Shown here: piece after piece, positions 11,122-20,177 of the stretch
Position numbering within the stretch: the stretch's first letter is position 1
How the letters are laid out: each line of letters opens with the position of its first letter
Assembly (NCBI RefSeq): GCF_000155635.1
Contig: NZ_DS990556.1
Span: forward strand, 2,428,607-2,492,606
Reading direction: 5' to 3'
Length of the DNA: 64,000 nucleotides
Source of the DNA: Cyanobium sp. PCC 7001
GTDB lineage: Bacteria > Cyanobacteriota > Cyanobacteriia > PCC-6307 > Cyanobiaceae
Translations under genes and position numbers: made by a program
Notes under the pieces: model-generated
What the model was told of the DNA's origin: nothing
Seen by the model: only the letters and a program-made list of their open reading frames with translations
Databases searched by the model: none

Positions 11122-12251
11122 TGGTGTCGACGCCCGTGGCCCCGCTGGACTCCCCCACCACCGCCGACTGGCTCGCGGACTTGGCGGGGGCGCCCCTGCC
11201 GAGCCGTCGCCAGGAGGACTGGCGCTTCACCGATCTGAGGACGCTGCGCAGCCTGCAGCCCCGCCTGGGCGATGCTGCCGCTGCTCCCTGGACCGCTCCC
11301 GAGCTGCCGCAGGGGGTTGCCCTGCTGCCGCCCGAGGACGTGGTGAACCAGCTGGATGGCTGCCTGGCGGCCACCGGCTGCCTGGACCACTGGCCGGTCC
11401 GCCTCAACCGCGGCGCCCGCCCCTCGGTGCTGGCGCTCCGGGTCTCTGGCGATGCGGCTCCTCTCGAGCTCCCCTGGAATGCCGGCTCCGGCGCCGGTCT
11501 GCAGGCGCGGCGCCTGCTGCTGGTGCTGGAGGCGGGGGCCAGCTTGGACCTGCTCCAGGTGATCCGCGGCTCCGGCCCGCAGGCGCTCAGCCTGGTGGTG
11601 GAAGTGGAGATGGGCTCCGGCAGCCGGCTCACCCTGGGCACCCTGGCCCCCGGCGGTGACGGCCAGGCCAGCCTGCTCACCCATGTCGCGGTGCGCCAGG
11701 CCAGCGGCAGCAGCCTCAGCCTGGTGACGGCCACGGCGGGTTGGGCCCTGCTGCGCCAGGAGCCCCGCATCGTGCAGGCCGACGGAGAGGCCAGCACCAC
11801 CCTGCGGGGACTGCAGCTCGTGAAGGGCGACCAGATCGCCGACACCCACAGCCAGGTGCGCTTCGATGGCCCCGCCGGCCGTCTCGATCAGCTCCACAAG
11901 GCCGTGGCGGACGAGCGGGGCCACAGCATCTTCAACGGAGCCGTGCAGGTGCCCCGGGCGGCCCAGCAGACCAATGCTTCCCAGCTCAGCCGCAACCTGC
12001 TGCTCTCCGACCGTGCCCGGGTGGACACCAAGCCCGAGCTGGAGATCGTGGCCGACGACGTGAAGTGCGCCCACGGCGCCACCGTGACCCGCCTGCAGCG
12101 CGAACAGCTCTTCTATCTGCAGAGCCGCGGCATCGCCGCCGCCCAGGCTGCGGCCCTGCTGCAGCGGGGCTTCTGCGAGGAGGTGCTGCGGGACCTGCCC
12201 GCGGCCGCCCATGCCCACCAGCCCCTGCAGGCCCTGCTGGGAGCCGCCTGA
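11121..12251 (+). CDS. sufD: SufD, Fe-S assembly partner of SufB
   Basis: 376 residues. The N-terminal helix region (SRRQEDWRFTDLRTLRSLQP) and the C-terminal beta-helix with [24 protein letters not shown] are diagnostic of SufD. The protein pairs with SufB and SufC and is needed for iron entry into the scaffold. It overlaps the sufC stop by one base and is followed 5 nt later by sufS, completing a tight sufBCDS unit. Very Gln/Leu-rich composition is typical of this high-GC genome. Confidence 0.95.
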
Positions 12252-12256
12252 CGTCC

Positions 12257-13567
12257 ATGCCCTCTCCTTCGGCCACCGTCAACAGCCTGCGGGGCGAGGC
12301 TCCCGCTGTGGCGCCCCCCCCCGCCGAGAACCTGGCCGCGCTCACCCGGCCTGATTTCCCCCTGCTGGCCCAGACGGCCTGCCTCGGCCAGCCGCTCATC
12401 TACCTGGATCACGCGGCCACCAGCCAGAAGCCCCGCCAGGTGCTCGAGGCTCTTCAGCGCTACTACGACCACGACAACGCCAACGTGCATCGCGGTGCCC
12501 ATCAGCTGAGCGCCCGGGCCACCGAGGGCTTCGAGGGGGCGCGGGCCAAGGCGGCGGCCTTCATCGGCGCGGCCAGCCCGCGCGAGATCGTGTTCACCCG
12601 CAATGCCAGCGAGGCGATCAATCTGGTGGCCCGCACCTGGGGTGAGGCCAACCTCCGGGAGGGCGACGAGGTGGTGCTCTCGGTGATGGAGCACCACAGC
12701 AATCTGGTGCCCTGGCAGCAGCTGGCAGCCCGAACCGGCTGCGTGCTGCGCCATGTGGGGCTCACCGACAGCGGTGAACTCGACATGGACGACCTGCGGG
12801 CCAAGCTCAATCCGCGCACGCGCCTGGTGAGCCTGGTGCATGTGAGCAACACCCTCGGCTGTCTCAATCCCATCGCCGAGATTTCTGAACTGGCCCATGC
12901 GGTGGGCGCCCTGGTGCTGGTGGATGCCTGCCAGAGCCTGCCCCACATGCCCGTGAATGTGGCCGAGCTCGGCTGCGACTTCCTGGCGGGAAGCTCCCAC
13001 AAGCTCTGCGGGCCCACCGGCATGGGCTTCCTCTGGGGCAGGGAAGCCCTGCTGGAGGCCATGCCCCCCTTCCTGGGCGGCGGCGAGATGATCCAGGACG
13101 TGTACCTGGACCACAGCACCTGGGCGGATCTGCCCCACAAGTTCGAGGCCGGCACCCCGGCCATCGGCGAGGCGATCGGCATGGGCGCCGCCCTCGACTA
13201 TCTCCAGGCGATCGGGCTGGATCGCATCCACAGCTGGGAGCAGCAGCTCACCTGCCGGCTGTTCGAGCGGCTGTCCGCCATCGACGGGGTGCGGATTCTC
13301 GGCCCCACCCCCGAGCAGCAGCCCCACCGTGGCGCCCTGGCCGCCTTCACGGTGGACGGCCTCCATGCCAACGACCTGGCGGCCCTGCTGGATTCCGCCG
13401 GCATCTGCATCCGCAGCGGCCACCACTGCACCCAGCCCCTGCACCGTCTCTACGGGCTGCCGGGCTCCGCCCGGGCCAGCCTCAGCTTCACCACCACGCC
13501 CGAGGAGATCGATCGCTTCGCCGAGGAGCTGGAGGGCACGATCGCGTTCCTGCGCGAGCACAGCTGA
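12257..13567 (+). CDS. sufS: SufS cysteine desulfurase
   Basis: 436 residues starting at ATG 12257, 5 nt after sufD. It is a PLP-dependent class V aminotransferase-fold enzyme that takes sulfur from cysteine as a persulfide. Visible landmarks: YLDHAATSQKP, NVHRGAHQLSARAT, VVLSVMEHHSNLVPWQ, the PLP lysine in GSSHKLCGPTG near residue 248, and the catalytic Cys in RSGHHCTQPLH near residue 391. The RSGHHC context marks the group II (SufS) type. The first 25 residues are poorly conserved. Confidence 0.96.
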   Translation: MPSPSATVNSLRGEAPAVAPPPAENLAALTRPDFPLLAQTACLGQPLIYLDHAATSQKPRQVLEALQRYYDHDNANVHRGAHQLSARATEGFEGARAKAAAFIGAASPREIVFTRNASEAINLVARTWGEANLREGDEVVLSVMEHHSNLVPWQQLAARTGCVLRHVGLTDSGELDMDDLRAKLNPRTRLVSLVHVSNTLGCLNPIAEISELAHAVGALVLVDACQSLPHMPVNVAELGCDFLAGSSHKLCGPTGMGFLWGREALLEAMPPFLGGGEMIQDVYLDHSTWADLPHKFEAGTPAIGEAIGMGAALDYLQAIGLDRIHSWEQQLTCRLFERLSAIDGVRILGPTPEQQPHRGALAAFTVDGLHANDLAALLDSAGICIRSGHHCTQPLHRLYGLPGSARASLSFTTTPEEIDRFAEELEGTIAFLREHS

Positions 13568-13590
13568 ACCCGGCGGCCCAGCCCCAGCTG

Positions 13591-14112
13591 TTGGTGGCGG
13601 TGCTCGGCGGCCGCGCCCCCGGCTGCCACATCGAGCTGCACGACGTGCGCTTCGTGGCGGCGGCCACGATCGAGGCGGCGATCCCGGCGCTGCGGCGGCA
13701 GTGGTTCGGGCGGCGCGAGGGCCTGCACCTCGACGCCTGGATGGCGGTGCGGGCGGTGGATGGCTGGACGGTGCAGCTGTGGCGCGAGCCTGGCGCGCCC
13801 CGGAGCGAGCGGCTGTGGTTCGTGAACCTGGGCGCCTACCGCCCCGACAGCCTGGCGGAGCTGCACCACTTCGGCCTGGTGGTGGCCGCCTCGGCCCAGG
13901 CTGCCAAGGCGGCAGCCAAACGCCGCTGGCTGAAAGGCGCGCTGCAGCAGCACAAGGACGACCTGGCGGCCGTGGACGACTGCCTGGCGCTCGAGCAGCT
14001 GGAGCTGTTGGAGCCGGGGGGCGGAGGACGCTGGCACGTGGTGCTGGAGCCGCACCCCGAGGGCCTGAGCCAGCCCCAGGTGCCGGACTGGTTCGGCTAC
14101 CGGCCGATCTGA
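13591..14112 (+). CDS. DUF1543 domain protein
   Basis: About 173 residues. LVAVLGGRAPGCHIELHDVRFV at the start and LHLDAWMAVRAVDGW and LWFVNLGAYRPDSLAELHHFGLVVA later are hallmarks of DUF1543, a small soluble family of unknown role. A TTG at 13591 is the best start in reach; no ATG or GTG precedes the conserved LGGRAPGC motif at a sensible distance. It follows sufS by 23 nt and may be read through from the suf operon. Its stop lies just 3 nt before the left end of a decayed IS3-family element, so the insertion narrowly missed the gene. Confidence 0.85.
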   Translation: MVAVLGGRAPGCHIELHDVRFVAAATIEAAIPALRRQWFGRREGLHLDAWMAVRAVDGWTVQLWREPGAPRSERLWFVNLGAYRPDSLAELHHFGLVVAASAQAAKAAAKRRWLKGALQQHKDDLAAVDDCLALEQLELLEPGGGGRWHVVLEPHPEGLSQPQVPDWFGYRPI

Positions 14113-14115
14113 CGG

Positions 14116-14385
14116 TGACGTGGACCTTGGCAATCGGTCCAGGGTGAATGAGAGTCTTGAGCCGGCCAGACTGGGCCGGGGACTCCACCATGAAACGAAT
14201 CCGCCACACGCCCGAGCAGATCATCAGGAAGCTCAAAACTGCCGAGCAGCTGATCGCCCAGGGCAAGACTGTTGCGGAGGTCTGCCGTGTCATCGAGGTG
14301 ACGCAGCCGACGTATCACCGCTGGCAGTAGTTGGAACGGGTAAACGCAGGGAAAAGGCAGTCGAAGCTGGCAGCACACTCACTTC
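14116..14385 (+). mobile_element. Decayed left end of an IS3-family element
   Basis: Starts with the same terminal sequence (TGACGTGGACC) and 5' leader as the complete element at 16603. It encodes [20 protein letters not shown] onwards (orfA, ATG 14190) for 46 codons up to a TAG at 14328-14330. Compared with the complete copy, a segment of about 45 nt after YHRW is missing. Degenerate similarity to the downstream orfA coiled coil (LERVNAGK versus LEKENARL) continues to about 14385 and then fades. At the codon that is TAG in the complete copy, this remnant still has AAG. Confidence 0.75.
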
Positions 14386-14855
14386 CTAATGCTCCTAGGA
14401 GCCCGCTGACGCCACCGATCCAGCCGCAGCCCAAGGTGAAGCTGCACGAGCGCGGTGTGATCAGTACCGAGGAGCTGCGGCACCAGCTGGCGCTGGCCTG
14501 CGCCAACGCGATCAGCAGCCCGACGCTGGATGACAGCCCGGCACCACGGCCCTGGGAGGCGCCAGGGGTGCAGTCACCAGAGGTGCAAGCGGCGGGGGGT
14601 GTGGACGGATGACGGGGCCGTTGGCAGCCCGGGCGATCGTCTGCAGGCTGCGGGCGTGGAGATGCTGCGCTGCCAACTGCTGATCGGTCCGCCCTCGTGC
14701 GGCATGACCACAACCACCCCGGGGCTCGCACCCCGGTTTCAGGGCCGCGAGCCCGTCCGGAGGAACGGTCGGCGGCAGGGCCCTGGTGGTGCCGTGCGGC
14801 TCAGTCCATTGGCAGCACTCACGAGAAACTGCGGCCTTGGCTGCCGGGGGATCGT
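14386..14855. other. Unassigned 470-nt stretch after the IS remnant
   Basis: An open frame runs from the IS remnant to 14612 (PQPKVKLHERGVISTEELR, then HQLALACANAIS), but I recognise no family. From 14613 to 14855 I see no gene, RNA or repeat that I can support. It is probably degraded mobile-element or scar DNA. Confidence 0.4.
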
Positions 14856-15086
14856 TCAGGCCGTATTGGTCACCGTCAGTGGCTTCGGAAGGATCCTGGG
14901 CAAGGGTACCCTCCTTGAGATAGGCCCGACAACCACACCCTCAAATTCTGTGGTTCCAATCGTTTCCCCTGTGGTACGCATAAGACCCGGCAGAATGATG
15001 ATCTGAAAAATGATGGCCGGCAAGCCTGCGAACAGGACAATGGTGAACCCGTAAGCAAGAATGATTTCGGTAAATGATTGCGGCAT
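14856..15086 (-). CDS. Small membrane protein, unknown
   Basis: A 76-residue frame from ATG 15086. Residues 7-36 are strongly hydrophobic (IILAYGFTIVLFAGLPAIIF, then QIIILPGL), predicting one long or two short membrane helices, followed by a soluble tail (GVVVGPISRRVPLPRILPKP). The base composition is less GC-rich than the neighbouring core genes. It lies downstream of an hli gene on the same strand. No family recognised. Confidence 0.45.
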   Translation of the reverse strand: MPQSFTEIILAYGFTIVLFAGLPAIIFQIIILPGLMRTTGETIGTTEFEGVVVGPISRRVPLPRILPKPLTVTNTA

Positions 15087-15296
15087 GATATGTCTTCAAC
15101 TTTTGTATGGAATGAGGACTGGAGGCAGGCCTCTGGAGCCGGGCTCTGCTGCCTGACGATTTCCGGTCAAAAGATCCTTCGGCGGAGAGATCCATGCGAT
15201 CCGGGTTGTTCACCGCTCCCTTCGCTAACGCCATCCATAGGGGGTGTGCCGAAGAGCGATTGGCGGGAGTCGGGTGGAACCCACGATAAGCACCTG

Positions 15297-15325
15297 CCCC
15301 ATCAGTCAGTCAATGACTGATGGGG
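15297..15325 (-). terminator. Hairpin downstream of hli
   Basis: A perfect 12-bp stem (CCCCATCAGTCA and its complement, 5-nt loop) begins 11 nt after the hli stop. No T run follows on the minus strand, but position and strength suggest a terminator or mRNA-stabilising stem. Confidence 0.6.
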
Positions 15326-15336
15326 GCTTCTGGTGA

Positions 15337-15630
15337 TCAACCGTGGTGGAGCAAGGCACCAAGGCCAAGCTGCTGGAGGATTCCCTGTCCTGAGAGGGCC
15401 TCCACCATCAGGCCGATGACGAAGCCGAGCATGGCCATGCGACCGTTGAGGAGCTCGGCACGCCGGTGGAAGCCCCATCCGCTTTCACTTTCTGGGCTTG
15501 CCAGATACATTCGCGGTTCAATGACGCGCGGATCGAGGAGCTGGGTATCCTCCGAATCCCACATCCCTCCTTCCGATTCGGCATAGTGATTGACATGGAC
15601 CCGTTCAGGGGCCTTCGTTGAAGATGACAT
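15337..15630 (-). CDS. hli: High-light-inducible protein (Hlip), long form
   Basis: Start taken at ATG 15630 (MSSSTKAPERV), 97 residues. The C-terminal third has the chlorophyll-binding helix of the Hlip/LHC family: FHRRAELLNGRMAMLGFVIG, then LMVEALSGQGILQQLGL, with E, N and R positioned as pigment and salt-bridge residues. Hlips are one-helix thylakoid proteins that protect photosystem II assembly intermediates under excess light. The 60-residue N-terminal part is longer than in the smallest Hlips. The gene is isolated between IS-damaged DNA, with 420 nt of untranslated sequence upstream (15631-16051) in which I see no gene. Confidence 0.9.
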   Translation of the reverse strand: MSSSTKAPERVHVNHYAESEGGMWDSEDTQLLDPRVIEPRMYLASPESESGWGFHRRAELLNGRMAMLGFVIGLMVEALSGQGILQQLGLGALLHHG

Positions 15631-16051
15631 GGCGATAGATCCTGTGAGTGAAAGTCTGTGAGTGTCTCGAAGAAGTTGCGCTGGATGGAAATCAGCCATG
15701 ACCTCCAGGTCCATGGCAATTCATCAAGGTCTCTGCGCTTCGACTCTGCTCTGCCCTGATCAATGACTGCCAGGGGGCTTCTCCTTGAGATCACCCTATA
15801 GGCAAACGGTCATGGCAAACCGCCTGCCCAGGGGATGATCTGGTGAAGGGCGGATTCCCCTGCCTCCCCGGTCAGCCAGGCGGGCCTCATCGAGGTTCCA
15901 GAGCGAGGAAACCGTACCGGAACCCAGCAAGTGTCGTGATCGACACAATGGTTCGTAGACGATGGGTCAACACACACCAGGAGGGAGAGGCTTAACCAAC
16001 TAGTGGCAGTAATCATCAGCGTTGTCAAGGTCTCTCTAGAGAGTGTTGACG

Positions 16052-16602
16052 TCACGTGGTAGTGAACACACGCCCTTTCCAACTCACCTGCCCACGCTCC
16101 AGATTGAGGATGGCCAGAACGAAGACACTCAGAAAGAACAGCACCGGGATCGGGAAGACCAGGTGGATCCAACGGAAGCGACCGACCCGTCGGGTGAGCA
16201 GCAAGAGCTGAATGAAGTACGCACCGTAGATCAAGCCGTTGAACGCAATGGCGCGCTCGCCGATCATGGGCCATCCGAGTAGCAACGCCGGTAGCCACAA
16301 GGCAGCCCAGAACAGACCTGAGAGCCATAGCAACACCGCGAGCATCCGCGGCCAGCGCACCTCACCAGCGGCGGTGGCGAAGTTCTTGTTGAATCCCTGC
16401 ACCATATCGCGCAGACCGCCGGGATACATGCGGTAGGAGATCTGACTGTGGCCAATAAGCACACTCACCGGCAGACTGACTGCTTCATAGCAGTGTCCCA
16501 AAAACCAATCTTCGACCACCTTTCCAGCCACGGCGGCATGGCCCCCTGCCAGATCGTAATCACTGCGAGTGGTGACCATCGCTGGCCCAAAGGCTACTCC
16601 GC
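16052..16602 (-). pseudogene. C-terminal remnant of a family-2 glycosyltransferase
   Basis: The frame ending at 16052 encodes [34 protein letters not shown] and [20 protein letters not shown], followed by several membrane helices. This is the acceptor-side motif (ED followed by a QxxRW-like region) and membrane tail of integral-membrane GT2 enzymes of the type found near carotenoid genes. The catalytic N-terminal domain is absent: similarity stops exactly at 16602, where the IS3-family element begins. No N-terminal half is found on the far side of the element, so the loss involved a deletion or rearrangement, not only insertion. Codons before 16602 come from the IS and are not part of the protein. 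Confidence 0.8.
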
Positions 16603-16676
16603 TGACGTGGACCGCGGAAACCGGTCCAGGGTGAATAAGAGTCTTCAGCCGGCCAGACTGGGCCGGGGACTTGACC

Positions 16677-16955
16677 ATGAAGCGCACCAGGCACACAGCG
16701 GAGCAGATCATCCGCAAGCTCAAAACCGCCGAACAACTGATTGCCCAGGGCTAGACCGGCGTCGAGGTCTGCCGTGTCATCGAGGTGACGGAGCTGACGT
16801 ACCACCGATGGCGCCAGCAGTACGGCGGCATGCAGGCCGAGGAGGTCAGGCGGCTGACCCAGCTGGAAAAGGAGAACGCCCGGCTCAAAAAGCTGTTGGC
16901 AGAAGCCGAGTTGGAGAAGGCGATGCTCAAGGATCTCGCCGAGGGAAACTTCTGA
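16677..16955 (+). pseudogene. IS3 orfA with an in-frame stop
   Basis: ATG 16677 opens [20 protein letters not shown], the helix-turn-helix region of an IS3-family OrfA. It is interrupted by TAG at 16752-16754 where the remnant at 14190 has AAG. Beyond the stop the frame continues through [20 protein letters not shown] and a leucine-zipper-like segment ([20 protein letters not shown]) to TGA at 16953. OrfA and the OrfAB fusion cannot be made normally, so the element is probably immobile unless another copy supplies transposase. Confidence 0.85.
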
Positions 16956-17791
16956 GCCCGGAACGCCGTCGCAGGGCCGTCACGGTTCTGCAGGAGCGTT
17001 ACCGGGCCTCTGAACGCCAGGCCTGCCGGGTTGAGGGACAGCACCGCAGCACCCAGCGCCATGCAGGCAAGGTCGTCGACATCGAGGAGGCAAAGCTCCG
17101 CCATCGTCTCCGCGAGATCGCAGCGGAGCACATCCGCTGGGGACGCCGGATGGCCTACCGCCTGCTCAGACGGGAGGGCTGGACCGTCAATCACAAGCGG
17201 GTGCAACGGCTCTGGCGGGAGGAAGGCCTGCAGCGGCCCACTCCCCGGAAGCAAAAGCGGGCAAGGCCCGCAGACGGCTCGGTGCGGCGTCGCCGGGCTG
17301 AGCACCCCCACCAGGTGTGGGCCATGGACTTCCAGTTCGACGCCACCGCTGATGGCCGCAGGCTCAAGTTCCTGAACGTGATCGACGAGCACAGCCGCTT
17401 CTGCCTGGCCATCCGAGTCGGGCGGCGCTGTAAAGCCAAGGACGTGGTGGCGGTGCTGGAGGAGCTGACCAGCCTCTACCCCGCGCCAGCATTCATCCGA
17501 TCAGACAACGGACCGGAGTTCATTGCGCAGGCTCTACGGGACTGGTGCGAGGCCAGCACAACCACCAGCACGGCTTATATCAAGCCAGGATCCCCGTGGG
17601 AGAACGGCTTTGCCGAGTCGTTCAATGGTCGGTTCAGAGATGAGTTCCTCAACACCGAGTTGTTCACCACAGCTCCGGAGGCTCAGATCCTGGCCGATCG
17701 ATGGCGCTGGGAGTACAACTCACTCAGGCCGCACTCGGCTCTCCAAGGACTGACGCCCCTGGAGGCAGCTCAACAGGGGGCTGCAGCATGA
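16952..17791 (+). CDS. IS3-family transposase OrfB (DDE domain)
   Basis: Frame -1 relative to orfA, open to TGA 17789. It begins around [18 protein letters not shown] and contains a helical HTH_21-like part ([20 protein letters not shown]) and the rve integrase core. The catalytic residues are Asp in WAMDFQFD, Asp in RSDNGPEF and Glu in [10 protein letters not shown]; spacing between the last two is about 36 residues, one more than the usual 35. The C-terminal [17 protein letters not shown] is typical. The domain looks intact, but it is normally made by frameshifting from orfA, which here carries a stop. Confidence 0.9.
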   Translation: MSPERRRRAVTVLQERYRASERQACRVEGQHRSTQRHAGKVVDIEEAKLRHRLREIAAEHIRWGRRMAYRLLRREGWTVNHKRVQRLWREEGLQRPTPRKQKRARPADGSVRRRRAEHPHQVWAMDFQFDATADGRRLKFLNVIDEHSRFCLAIRVGRRCKAKDVVAVLEELTSLYPAPAFIRSDNGPEFIAQALRDWCEASTTTSTAYIKPGSPWENGFAESFNGRFRDEFLNTELFTTAPEAQILADRWRWEYNSLRPHSALQGLTPLEAAQQGAAA

Positions 17792-17859
17792 CCACACCCA
17801 CCCACTCTCATAAGGCCTGGAGCGATCAAGGGGGTCACGTCACCGGAGCTGAGCGGCGA

Positions 17860-18585
17860 TCAGGTGGCGTGGATCCAGAGTTCGGCCTGCTCGTGGTGGG
17901 CGGCGTCGAAGAAGCGGCTTTCCGCACCGATGAAGCGGGACAGCAGCCGCTGAGCCAGGTGCTGCCACTCCTGGTTGCCCACCACGGCCACCCGTCGCAC
18001 GGCGCGCCGGTGCTCCCGCACCAGGGAGAGGTGATCGCCCAGGGCGGCCAGGCCCGACCAGCCGTCGAACTCACGCAGATCCACCAGCAGTTTCAGGGGG
18101 GTGGGGCCGCTGAACAGGCTGGCGATCTCGGCCTCGCGGGCCTCGTAGGCACTGGGCTCGAGCTGCCCGATCAACCGCACCTGCAGCACGCCGTCGCTGG
18201 CCTCCAGATGGATGCTTCCGAGCGACTCCCCCAGCCAGAGGCGGGCCTGCTCCTCGCCGGCGGCGGGGAACAGCTGCACCGGACAGGGCATCAGGGCGCC
18301 GATGGCGCGGATGGCGGTGCGCAGCCAGGCCACATCGCTCACCACGGCGATCCGCTCGAAGCCCTGCCAGTGCCGCAGGCCGAGCAGGGTGTCGTCCCAG
18401 GCCGCAGCAAGGTCGTAGCCCTCGAAGTCAGCGTCGAAGCAGAGCATGGCCTTGATGCGGTCGTACTCGGCGATCGCCTGCTCCAGGGCGGGAACGAGCA
18501 CCTGGTCGTAGTCCTCGCCGTGAATCCGGCCGTGGAGGCGGAACCCCACGGTGCCGGCCGGCAGGCCCTCGATGGTTTCGATCAT
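17860..18585 (-). CDS. Double SpoIIAA-like (STAS-fold) protein
   Basis: 241 residues from ATG 18585. Two tandem SpoIIAA-like domains are visible. The first has MIETIEGLPAGTVGFRLHGR, IHGEDYDQVLVPALE and FEGYDLAAAWDDTLLGLRH. The second has VLQVRLIGQLEPSAYEAREA, LKLLVDLREFDGWSG and RRVAVVGNQEWQHLAQRL. Each has the alternating beta-alpha pattern and the acidic YD or GW region of the family. These are small cytosolic or membrane-peripheral domains of unclear function, sometimes proposed to bind lipids. The stop lies 18 nt from the right end of the IS, so the gene just escaped damage. Confidence 0.8.
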   Translation of the reverse strand: MIETIEGLPAGTVGFRLHGRIHGEDYDQVLVPALEQAIAEYDRIKAMLCFDADFEGYDLAAAWDDTLLGLRHWQGFERIAVVSDVAWLRTAIRAIGALMPCPVQLFPAAGEEQARLWLGESLGSIHLEASDGVLQVRLIGQLEPSAYEAREAEIASLFSGPTPLKLLVDLREFDGWSGLAALGDHLSLVREHRRAVRRVAVVGNQEWQHLAQRLLSRFIGAESRFFDAAHHEQAELWIHAT

Positions 18586-18600
18586 GGCGGCTCCTCCGGG

Positions 18601-18638
18601 TGGGGTGTCCCGCAGGCAGGGTCCTGCGGGTGGGACCC
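18601..18638. other. Strong hairpin between divergent genes
   Basis: A long imperfect inverted repeat (GGGGTGTCCCGCAGG, 6-nt loop, CCTGCGGGTGGGACCCC) lies between the divergent starts of the SpoIIAA-like gene and mtnA. It could act as a regulatory leader stem or an operator. Nothing in the sequence decides which. Confidence 0.4.
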
Positions 18639-18704
18639 CGCCTGCCCTGCTCGCAAACTAGGAGGGGCCTGGAGCCACGGCTCGCTCCAGCCTCAACTCT
18701 CCGC

Positions 18705-19808
18705 ATGAACATTGACGGCAAGGCCTGGCGCACCATCTGGCTCGAACCGGGTGGCCGTTCGGTGGGGGTGATCGATCAGACCCTGCTGCCCCATCGCTTC
18801 ACCACCCGCAGCCTCACCAGCTGCGACGAGGCGGCCGAGGCGATCTGCACCATGGTGGTGCGGGGGGCGCCGCTGATCGGCGTCACCGGCGCCTACGGGC
18901 TGATGCTGGCGCTGCAGGCCGACCCCGGCGATGGGGCGCTGGAGGCGGCGTTCGCCCAGCTCGATGCCACCCGGCCCACGGCGATCAACCTGCGCTGGGC
19001 GCTGGAGCGGGTGCGCGATCGGGTGCGGCCCCTGCCACCGGAGCAGCGGGCGGCGGCGGCCGGGGCGGAGGCCGCGGCGATCGCCGAGGAGGATGTGGCG
19101 ATGTGCGCCGCCATCGGCGAGCACGGGCTGGGGCTGCTGCAGGAGCTGGCGGCGGTGCGGCCGGCCGAGCGGCAAGGCGAGCCCTTGAACGTGCTCACCC
19201 ACTGCAATGCCGGCTGGATCGCCACGGTGGACTGGGGCACGGCGCTGGCGCCGATCTACAAGGCCCACCGCGCCGGCCTGAAGGTGCACGTGTGGGTGGA
19301 TGAAACGCGGCCGCGCAACCAGGGCGCCAGCCTCACCGCCTGGGAGCTGGGCCGGGAGGGGGTGCCGCACACGGTGATCGCCGATAACGCCGGCGGCCAT
19401 CTGATGCAGCACGGCCGGGTGGATGCGGTGATCGTGGGCACCGACCGCACCACCCGCAGCGGCGACGTGTGCAACAAGATCGGCACCTACCTCAAGGCCC
19501 TCGCCGCCCACGACAACGGCGTGCCGTTTTATGTGGCCCTGCCCGCCTCCACGATCGACTGGTCCACCAGCGACGGGGTGGCGGAGATCCCGATCGAGGC
19601 CCGCAGCGCCAGGGAGCTCACGCACATCCAGGGCCTGGGCGCCGATGGCGCCATCACCGCCGTGCGGCTCACGCCGGAGGGCAGCGAAGCCTTCAACCCC
19701 GCCTTCGACGTGACACCGGCGCGGCTGGTGACGGCGCTGATCACCGAGCGGGGAGTGGCGCCGGCGAGTGAGGCGGGGCTGCGGGGGCTCTATGGGGAAA
19801 GGCCGTGA
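18705..19808 (+). CDS. mtnA: Methylthioribose-1-phosphate isomerase
   Basis: 367 residues from ATG 18705. Family landmarks: VIDQTLLPHRF at the start, MVVRGAPLIGVTGAYGLMLA, RPTAINLRWALERV, VLTHCNAGWIATVDWGTALA (catalytic Cys), VWVDETRPRNQGASLTAWEL, VDAVIVGTDRTTRSGDVCNK (catalytic Asp) and the C-terminal AFDVTPARLVTALITERG. MtnA converts 5-methylthioribose-1-phosphate to the ribulose form in methionine salvage. It is divergent from the SpoIIAA-like gene. No other mtn genes follow directly; a class II aldolase-fold gene occurs at 31425, on the far side of an accessory region. Confidence 0.93.
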   Translation: MNIDGKAWRTIWLEPGGRSVGVIDQTLLPHRFTTRSLTSCDEAAEAICTMVVRGAPLIGVTGAYGLMLALQADPGDGALEAAFAQLDATRPTAINLRWALERVRDRVRPLPPEQRAAAAGAEAAAIAEEDVAMCAAIGEHGLGLLQELAAVRPAERQGEPLNVLTHCNAGWIATVDWGTALAPIYKAHRAGLKVHVWVDETRPRNQGASLTAWELGREGVPHTVIADNAGGHLMQHGRVDAVIVGTDRTTRSGDVCNKIGTYLKALAAHDNGVPFYVALPASTIDWSTSDGVAEIPIEARSARELTHIQGLGADGAITAVRLTPEGSEAFNPAFDVTPARLVTALITERGVAPASEAGLRGLYGERP

Positions 19809-19946
19809 CCACAGCAGCGGGGCGGCGGAGCGTTGATGGCATCGGTATGTGCGCCCCGTTCGCTGGAGACAACGGCGCATCCAACTGTGCAGGTCATCCA
19901 GCTGCTATCCGTTGCCAGGTTCAAGACGTGAATGGCAGCATCCTGT

Positions 19947-20177
19947 TCAGTGATCAAGCGCGTCGGATGTCTTGCCGGCGAACCTGCAGCGCCCACGCAA
20001 TGGGTATGGATGACCACCTGTTCTGCGCGGCGCCGCAATGAACGTGCGGAGGTGAGTATTCAGCTCATCGGGCGAGACAACGACGCAGGGCCTTGTTGTT
20101 CTGATTTCTGATTCACGGGTTGGATTCAAGGCCACAAGAAAGATGTTCCCCCTTGACACGGGGTCTTCCGTCACCAT
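19947..20177 (-). pseudogene. MazF/PemK-like toxin, C-terminally truncated
   Basis: The frame begins VSRGNIFLVALNPTRESEIR, then TRPCVVVSPDELNTHLRTFI and TGGHPYP, the N-terminal two thirds of MazF-type mRNA interferases. After CRFAGK the family similarity stops and the frame ends at residue 76, compared with about 105-115 in intact relatives. The expected beta strand and helix (LDQ-R-VD region) are not found cleanly in any frame. The toxin is therefore probably inactive. It overlaps the antitoxin gene by 7 nt, as is usual for such pairs. Confidence 0.8.

Larger units (their letters stand above)
16603..17842 (+). mobile_element. IS3-family insertion sequence, about 1.24 kb
   Basis: The left end TGACGTGGACC (from 16603) and the right end, whose complement reads TGACGTGACCC (to 17842), form imperfect terminal inverted repeats. 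Inside are orfA and orfB in the -1 arrangement typical of IS3 elements. I see no matching target duplication: the left flank is CCGC and the right flank CCGG. The left end truncates a glycosyltransferase gene. A decayed copy of the same element lies at 14116. Confidence 0.9.

Noticed and set aside
12113-14293. A minus-strand frame opposite sufS and the DUF1543 gene
   Set aside because: Antisense shadow; low-complexity Arg/Pro/Ala sequence and overlap with well-supported genes.
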